DNA from: Aquabacter cavernae
GTDB lineage: Bacteria; Pseudomonadota; Alphaproteobacteria; Rhizobiales; Xanthobacteraceae
Direction of reading: 5' to 3'
Length of the DNA: 64,000 nt
NCBI RefSeq assembly: GCF_003993795.1
Contig: NZ_RWKV01000016.1
Location: 372,001-436,000 of the forward strand
Part shown: positions 59,384-64,000 of the stretch, piece after piece
How positions within the stretch are numbered: the stretch's first letter is position 1
Layout of the letters: the number at the start of each line of letters is the position of its first letter
Position numbers and translations under genes: made by a program
The notes under the pieces: generated by a model
Told to the model about the DNA's origin: nothing
Databases searched by the model: none
The model's input: the letters and a program-made list of their open reading frames with translations, nothing else

Positions 59384-60670
59384 GTGAGCGAAGCGAAGGA
59401 CGCGGTCGGCGCGGAACACCAGAGCGGTGTTTCCGGCGGCCCGCTCAGCGGACTGAAGGTGGTGGAAATCGGCGTCGCCATGGCCGGTCCCTTCTGCACC
59501 ATGACGCTCGGCGATTACGGCGCCGATGTCATCAAGATCGAGAAGCCCGTCGAAGGCGATGACAGCCGGAGCTGGACCCCGCGCTTCCACGACACGCTCG
59601 GCTACTATTTCGCCTCCGCCAACCGCAACAAGCGCGCCGTCGCCCTGGATCTGAAGCAGCCGGAAGGGGTGGAGATCGCAGCCCGGCTGATCGATCAGGC
59701 GGACGTGCTGGTCCACAATTTCCGGCCCGGCGTGCTCGAACGCCTGGGATTGGGATGGGAGGCGCTGTCCGCGCGCAATCCGCGCCTCATCTATTGCGCC
59801 ATCAGCGGCTTTGGCGCCTCCGGTCCGCTCAGCGCCAAGCCCGCCAACGACCTGTTCATGCAGGCCTATTCCGGCGGCATGAGCATTACCGGCGAGCCCG
59901 GCGGCTCACCCGCCAAGATGGGCATGTCGGTGGCGGACGTGGGCGCCGGCATGTTCGCCGTCATCGGCATCCTCATGGCCATCGAGGCGCGCCGGCAGAC
60001 CGGGCGCGGCCAAAGGGTCGATACCTCGCTCCTTGAGGGGCAGATCGCCATGCTCGCCCATTTCATCACCCGCTATTTCGCGAGCGGCGACGTGCCGGGG
60101 CCGAGCGGCAGCGGCGCGCTCAGCAGCCCCATCTACCGCGCCTACAAGGGCAGCGACGACTGGATCGTCATTTCCGCCTTCAACCAGCGCATGTGGCAGG
60201 GCCTGTGCCGCGCGCTGGAACGGCAAGAATGGATCGAGGACCCGCGTTTCCTGGATGCCGGGCTGCGCTCCACCAACCGCCATCTGCTCATCGACATGAT
60301 CACGGCGGTGATCGCTCCGCGCACCGTCGCCGAATGGGAAGAGCGGCTGGTGAAGGAGGGCGTGCCGTGCTCGCCGGTCAACAAGATCGACCGCATGGTC
60401 GCCGAGCCGCAGGTGGCGGCCTGCCAGATGATCCAGGACATCGACCTGCCCGGCCTCGGCCCCATGCGCATGGCGGGGCTGCCGGTGAAGCTGTCCGCCT
60501 CCCCCGGCGGCGTGCGCCGCCATCCGCCCCGGCTCGGGGAGCACACCGCCCAGGTGCTTGAGGAGCTTGGTCTTTCCCCTTCGGACGTGGCGCGCCTCGC
60601 GGCCAGCGGCGTGGTCGGCCTCGATGCCGGCTGGCTGGCGCCCGCCTCCACCGCCCAGGCCGCCCAATAA
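59384..60670 (+). CDS. Class III (CaiB/BaiF) CoA-transferase
   Basis: 428 aa from a GTG start (GGTGAT upstream). It has the family start LSGLKVVEIGVAMAGPFCTMTLGDYGADVIKIE and catalytic Asp156 in PANDLFMQAYSG. These interlocked dimers move CoA between carboxylic acids by an aspartyl-CoA intermediate. In this cluster it would activate the growth substrate, using succinyl-CoA or acetyl-CoA as donor. The product would be handed to the two hot-dog proteins downstream. The exact acid is unknown; family members act on itaconate, mesaconate, succinate, carnitine and bile acids. Confidence 0.93.
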   Translation: MSEAKDAVGAEHQSGVSGGPLSGLKVVEIGVAMAGPFCTMTLGDYGADVIKIEKPVEGDDSRSWTPRFHDTLGYYFASANRNKRAVALDLKQPEGVEIAARLIDQADVLVHNFRPGVLERLGLGWEALSARNPRLIYCAISGFGASGPLSAKPANDLFMQAYSGGMSITGEPGGSPAKMGMSVADVGAGMFAVIGILMAIEARRQTGRGQRVDTSLLEGQIAMLAHFITRYFASGDVPGPSGSGALSSPIYRAYKGSDDWIVISAFNQRMWQGLCRALERQEWIEDPRFLDAGLRSTNRHLLIDMITAVIAPRTVAEWEERLVKEGVPCSPVNKIDRMVAEPQVAACQMIQDIDLPGLGPMRMAGLPVKLSASPGGVRRHPPRLGEHTAQVLEELGLSPSDVARLAASGVVGLDAGWLAPASTAQAAQ

Positions 60671-60711
60671 CCACGTTGCCCCATGACGGGGGCTGATGAG
60701 GAAACGCCAGA

Positions 60712-61227
60712 ATGGCACTGCTGACTGACGACGTGCGCAGCTATATCGGCCGGACGAGCGAACCCTGGTTCGCCTGCGACGCCATCGAAGCGGGAGCCGT
60801 GCGCCGCTATGCGCAGGCCATCATGGACCCCGACCCGGCCTATGCCGGTGAGGGCCGCGACCGTTTCGGCGGGCCGGTGGCGCCCCCGCTCTATCCCGCC
60901 TTCATGTTCCGGCTGCCCTTCGGCTCGCCGGACTATCTGACGGAGAATGCGGAGAACCCGGACTTCGACGGCCTCGCCACATCGGTCTCCAGTGGCCTGC
61001 CGGAGCTGCCGCTGCCAGGCCTCGCTTTGCTCAATGGCGGCGCCGAGATCGAGCTGTTCCGCTACGCCCGCCACGGCGAGCGCGTGCTCCAGAAATCCCG
61101 CTACGCCGACATCACGGAACGACAGTCCAAGGCGGGGCCGATGCTGCTCGTCATCGTGGAGACCACCTACGAGACCGAGGCCGGCGAGGTGCTGCTGAAG
61201 GTCCGCAAGACCTTGATCCGGAGATGA
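60712..61227 (+). CDS. MaoC-like dehydratase, N-terminal FAS1-type hot-dog protein
   Basis: 171 aa. MaoC_dehydrat_N-type hot-dog: PWFACDAIEAGAVRRYAQAIMDPDPAYAGEG at the start, then PVAPPLYPAFMFRL and GLALLNGGAEIELFRYARHGERV in outline. Such subunits pair with a second hot-dog protein to form enoyl-CoA hydratases (as in mesaconyl-CoA hydratase and FAS1-like HadA/B). The partner is encoded immediately downstream with a 4-base overlap, supporting a heteromeric hydratase. Confidence 0.88.
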   Translation: MALLTDDVRSYIGRTSEPWFACDAIEAGAVRRYAQAIMDPDPAYAGEGRDRFGGPVAPPLYPAFMFRLPFGSPDYLTENAENPDFDGLATSVSSGLPELPLPGLALLNGGAEIELFRYARHGERVLQKSRYADITERQSKAGPMLLVIVETTYETEAGEVLLKVRKTLIRR

Positions 61228-61730
61228 TGGACATCATGCGACGCAATTTTGAAGACGTCCTGGCCGGCGACGAGTTGACCGTGCTGGTCAAGGGACCGCT
61301 GACCACCGCGCATCTCATGCGCTGGTCCGCCGCCACGGAAAACTGGCACAAGATCCATTACGACCTGCCGTTCGCCACAGGCCACGACAAGCTGCCGGGC
61401 CTGCTCATCAACGGGTCGCTGAAGCAGCAGTTCGTGGCCCAGTTCCTGAAGGATTGGGCGGGACCGGACGGCTGGGCCTGGAAGATCGCCTTCCAGTTCC
61501 GCGCCATGAACCTGGCCGGCGAGCGCCTGGAATTATGGGCGCGCGTCACCAGGCTGGAGCGGGCGGAGGCCTTCGGCCTCGTGCATCTGGAACTGGGCGT
61601 CCGCAACGGGGAGGGCAAGGAATCCACCCCCGGCAGCGCCGTAGTGGCCCTGCCCTACCGTGACGGACCGGCGGTTCCCTACCCGTTCGTTCCTCCCGTC
61701 CTCCCATCGGCGGAGGCGGCAGGCGCATGA
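61224..61730 (+). CDS. MaoC-like hot-dog partner subunit
   Basis: 168 aa with the C-terminal-type MaoC fold: NFEDVLAGDELTVLVKGPLTTAHLMRWSAATENWHKIHYDLPFA in outline. The N-x-H-K-I-H-Y-D segment corresponds to the R-hydratase active-site region (usual D-x-N-x-x-H), with Asp replaced by Glu/Asn. The start ATG overlaps the preceding stop (ATGA). It should complete the heteromeric enoyl-CoA hydratase with the previous subunit. Confidence 0.87.
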   Translation: MMDIMRRNFEDVLAGDELTVLVKGPLTTAHLMRWSAATENWHKIHYDLPFATGHDKLPGLLINGSLKQQFVAQFLKDWAGPDGWAWKIAFQFRAMNLAGERLELWARVTRLERAEAFGLVHLELGVRNGEGKESTPGSAVVALPYRDGPAVPYPFVPPVLPSAEAAGA

Positions 61731-62611
61731 CCAAGCTCACTTCTGAGGTGCGGGTCGCCTGCGCCGAGATCGACATGCTGGGCGAATGCCCCATGTGGCA
61801 CCCCGTGGAAGAGCGCCTCTACTGGGTCGATACGCGCCGACCCGCCTTGCGGCGGCTTGAGGCGGACAACAGCATCACCTCCTGGCCCATGCCCAGCAAT
61901 ATCGGGTCTTTCGTCTTCCGCAGCCGCAGCGGCATCGTGGCGGGCCTGAAGCAGGGCTTCTGCACGGTGGACCTCGAAACCGGAGATGTGGCCACCCTCC
62001 TCCATCCCGAGCCGCATCTGGCGGAGAACCGCCTCAATGACGGGCGCTGCGACCGTCGCGGCCGCTTCTGGTGCGGCACGCGCGATCCCGGCAACGACAA
62101 TCCCGGCGGCTCGCTCTATCGGCTGGACCCGGACTTCTCCGTCACCCGCATGGATAGCGGGTTCATCGTCTCCAACGGCATGGCCTTCAGCCCGGACGAC
62201 CGGACCCTGGTGTTCGGCGACAGCCGGGGCGACACCATCTGGCAATACGACCTCGACATGGACAGCGGGGCGCTCAGCAACAAGCGGCTCTATCTGTCCA
62301 CGGCCGGGCTTCCCTGGCGGGTGGACGGCGCCACCTTCGATGCCGAGGGCTATTATTGGTGCGCGCTGATCGGCCATGGCGCCGTCGGCCGCTTCGACCC
62401 GCTCGGCCGCCTGGACCGCATGGTCCTGCTGCCGCTCACGCACCCCACCATGTGCAATTTCGGCGGGCCGGACCTCGGCACCCTCTATGTCACCACATCC
62501 TCGGTCCTGGTGCCCGAGGAGGACCGCGCGCGCCAGCCGCTGGCCGGTGCGGTGCTCGCCATCGAGGGGCTGGGGGTGCGCGGCGTGCGCGAACCCCTGT
62601 TCGCGGGATGA
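61727..62611 (+). CDS. SMP-30/gluconolactonase-family lactonase
   Basis: 294 aa six-bladed beta-propeller. The divalent-metal ligands of the family are visible: Glu20 (GECPMW), Asn in RLNDGRCD, Asn in VSNGMAFS and Asp in WRVDGATFD. It hydrolyses sugar-acid or other lactones in the cytoplasm (no signal peptide). The start overlaps the previous stop by 4 bases, so it is translated with the hydratase subunits. Its presence implies a lactone intermediate or substrate in the pathway. Confidence 0.92.
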   Translation: MTKLTSEVRVACAEIDMLGECPMWHPVEERLYWVDTRRPALRRLEADNSITSWPMPSNIGSFVFRSRSGIVAGLKQGFCTVDLETGDVATLLHPEPHLAENRLNDGRCDRRGRFWCGTRDPGNDNPGGSLYRLDPDFSVTRMDSGFIVSNGMAFSPDDRTLVFGDSRGDTIWQYDLDMDSGALSNKRLYLSTAGLPWRVDGATFDAEGYYWCALIGHGAVGRFDPLGRLDRMVLLPLTHPTMCNFGGPDLGTLYVTTSSVLVPEEDRARQPLAGAVLAIEGLGVRGVREPLFAG

Positions 62612-62680
62612 GACACGCCCGCATGCCGCTTCCCGATCCGCTTTTCCGCCGGGGCCACCCCGCCGCAGCCGGAGCCGACT

Positions 62681-63646
62681 ATGCCTAGCTTCCCGAAATT
62701 CGTTCAGATCAACGAGGAAGGCCCGCGCGAGGGCTTCCAGATCGAGAAGGGGCCGATCCCCACCGATCGCAAGATCGCCCTCATCGATGCCCTCTCCGAG
62801 ACCGGGCTCTCGCAGATCCAGACCGTGTCCTACGTCAATCCGGCCCGCGTGCCGGGCATGGCGGATGCCGAGGCGGTGGTGGCCGGTTTCACCGCGAAGC
62901 CGGGCGTGCGCTATACGGGCCTGTGGCTCAACGACAAGGGCCTGCTGCGGGCCATCGCGAGCGGCAAGCTGTTCGTGCGCGGCTCCATCTCCCTCACGGC
63001 CTCCGAGGCGTTCCTCCAGCGCAACCAGCAGCGCACCATGGAACAGAACATCGCCGCCCAGGACGGCATGGTGGCGATCTTCAAGGCTAATGGCGTGACC
63101 GTGGACCGGGGCGCGATCATGGCCGCGTTCGGCTGCAATTATCAGGGCGAGATCACGCCCGCCGACGTGCTCCGGCAGGTGGAAGCTATCCTGGAGGTGG
63201 CGGGCCGTCACGACCTGCCCATTTCCATCGTCTCCCTGGCGGACACCATGGGCTGGGCGACGCCGGACAAGATCCGCCGCACCGTGGGCGCGGTGCGCGA
63301 GCGCCATCCCGACCTGCGCATCGCCCTGCATCTGCACGACACGCGCGGCATGGGGATCGCCAATGCTTATGCCGGCCTTGAAATGGGCGTCGATACATTC
63401 GACGCGGCGGTCGCCGGTCTCGGCGGGTGCCCGTTCGCGGCCAATGCGGGCGCGGCCGGGAATGTCTGCACGGAGGACCTGGTCTTCATGCTGCACGAAA
63501 TGGGCATCGAAACCGGTATCGACCTGGAACGGCTGAACGACGCCGCGCGCCTCGCGGAAGACATTGTGGGCCATCCCCTCCCCGGCAGCGTGAAGATCGG
63601 CGGGAGCCTCACGGCGCTCCGCCAGCGCATCGCCGGCCACGCCTGA
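62681..63646 (+). CDS. Hydroxymethylglutaryl-CoA-lyase-like C-C lyase
   Basis: 321 aa DRE-TIM metallolyase. The family start is EGPREGFQ (catalytic Arg), metal ligands lie in HLHDTRG, and the active-site cysteine loop is [19 protein letters not shown]-CoA lyase splits HMG-CoA to acetyl-CoA and acetoacetate; relatives cleave citramalyl-CoA or similar 3-hydroxy-3-methyl acyl-CoAs. Next to a class III CoA-transferase and a hydratase it fits the cleavage step of an activate-hydrate-cleave route. It lies 69 bases after the lactonase. Confidence 0.93.
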   Translation: MPSFPKFVQINEEGPREGFQIEKGPIPTDRKIALIDALSETGLSQIQTVSYVNPARVPGMADAEAVVAGFTAKPGVRYTGLWLNDKGLLRAIASGKLFVRGSISLTASEAFLQRNQQRTMEQNIAAQDGMVAIFKANGVTVDRGAIMAAFGCNYQGEITPADVLRQVEAILEVAGRHDLPISIVSLADTMGWATPDKIRRTVGAVRERHPDLRIALHLHDTRGMGIANAYAGLEMGVDTFDAAVAGLGGCPFAANAGAAGNVCTEDLVFMLHEMGIETGIDLERLNDAARLAEDIVGHPLPGSVKIGGSLTALRQRIAGHA

Positions 63647-63656
63647 GGAGGCCCCG

Positions 63657-64000
63657 ATGGACCCGTCGAACGCAGCCCTCCACGCACCGGCCAACGCCTT
63701 CAAGCGCCAGCTCTATTCGGGACAGCCGCAGATCGGCCTGTGGGCCGGCCTCGCGGATGCCTATGTCACCGAACTGCTCGCCACCGCCGGCTTTCACTGG
63801 CTGCTGGTGGACGCCGAGCACGCCCCCAACGACCTGCGCTCCATCCTCGGGCAGCTCCAGGCCATCGCCCCCTATGCCAGCGCAGCGGTGGTTCGCCCGC
63901 CGGTGGGCGAAACCTGGATGATCAAGCGCCTGCTGGATATCGGCGCGCAGTCGCTGCTGATCCCCATGGTGGAGAGCGCGGCGCAGGCCGAGGCACTGGT
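63657..64000 (+). CDS. HpcH/HpaI aldolase (cut by window end)
   Basis: The first 114 residues of a class II pyruvate aldolase. [33 protein letters not shown] and IPMVES match 4-hydroxy-2-oxoheptanedioate / 2-dehydro-3-deoxyglucarate aldolases; the Glu of MVES is a metal ligand. GAGGAGG precedes the ATG, 11 bases after the lyase stop. It cleaves 4-hydroxy-2-oxo acids to pyruvate and an aldehyde, a likely final step for another branch of the cluster. Confidence 0.92.
   Translation, partial: MDPSNAALHAPANAFKRQLYSGQPQIGLWAGLADAYVTELLATAGFHWLLVDAEHAPNDLRSILGQLQAIAPYASAAVVRPPVGETWMIKRLLDIGAQSLLIPMVESAAQAEAL

Overview
The window reads as chromosome-like DNA of a GC-rich alphaproteobacterium of the Hyphomicrobiales, most likely Xanthobacteraceae or a close relative (Xanthobacter, Ancylobacter, Starkeya, Azorhizobium). 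The reasons are very high GC coding sequence, a metal-independent NAD formate dehydrogenase that matches the Pseudomonas sp. 101/Ancylobacter type almost residue for residue, a class I PHA synthase, FNR/FixK-type boxes, and interspersed palindromes of the kind common in this order. This is inference from remembered families; no search was run.

Region 1 (1-9.9 kb) is a low-oxygen/stress block. A minus-strand operon runs alcohol dehydrogenase, tandem universal stress protein, P-type ATPase, PHA synthase, DUF5132-like protein, HMA-like protein. An FNR/FixK-like box (9913-9926) lies in front of it. A second P-type ATPase (cut by the window edge), overlapping a divergent MetK paralogue, converges on it. 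Region 2 (10-16.7 kb) has an alpha/beta hydrolase, a LysR regulator, formate dehydrogenase with a clear terminator, an XRE-cupin regulator and a chemoreceptor. Region 3 (17-24.2 kb) is a complete cytochrome bd operon, gbsR-like regulator-cydD-cydC-cydA-cydB-cydX, with a 9-bp-arm inverted repeat and an FNR/FixK-like box upstream. Region 4 (24.3-31.6 kb) has a YqaA-type membrane protein, aconitase B with terminator, an MFS exporter, an isochorismatase-fold hydrolase and a FUSC protein.

Region 5 (31.9-39.3 kb) is one giant glycine-rich autotransporter. Region 6 (39.4-57.1 kb) is accessory DNA with AT-richer spacers. It holds ribosomal protein S21, small proteins, a cold-shock protein, an AraC regulator with an Orn/Lys/Arg-type decarboxylase and an AspT-family antiporter, an OprC-like copper receptor with a DUF2946 protein, and a run of unknown envelope genes (53.2-56.2 kb). 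At least five decayed gene fragments lie here; two are remnants of the membrane/secreted gene pair that is intact at 54.65-55.70 kb.

Region 7 (57.1-64 kb) is a catabolic cluster behind a divergent IclR regulator: an old-yellow-enzyme reductase, class III CoA-transferase, two hot-dog (MaoC-like) proteins, an SMP-30 lactonase, an HMG-CoA-lyase-like enzyme and an HpcH/HpaI aldolase cut by the window end. A 15-bp palindrome occurs twice in the divergent promoter and once before the CoA-transferase gene, which ties the cluster to its regulator.

No rRNA, tRNA, CRISPR array, transposase or integrase was recognised.
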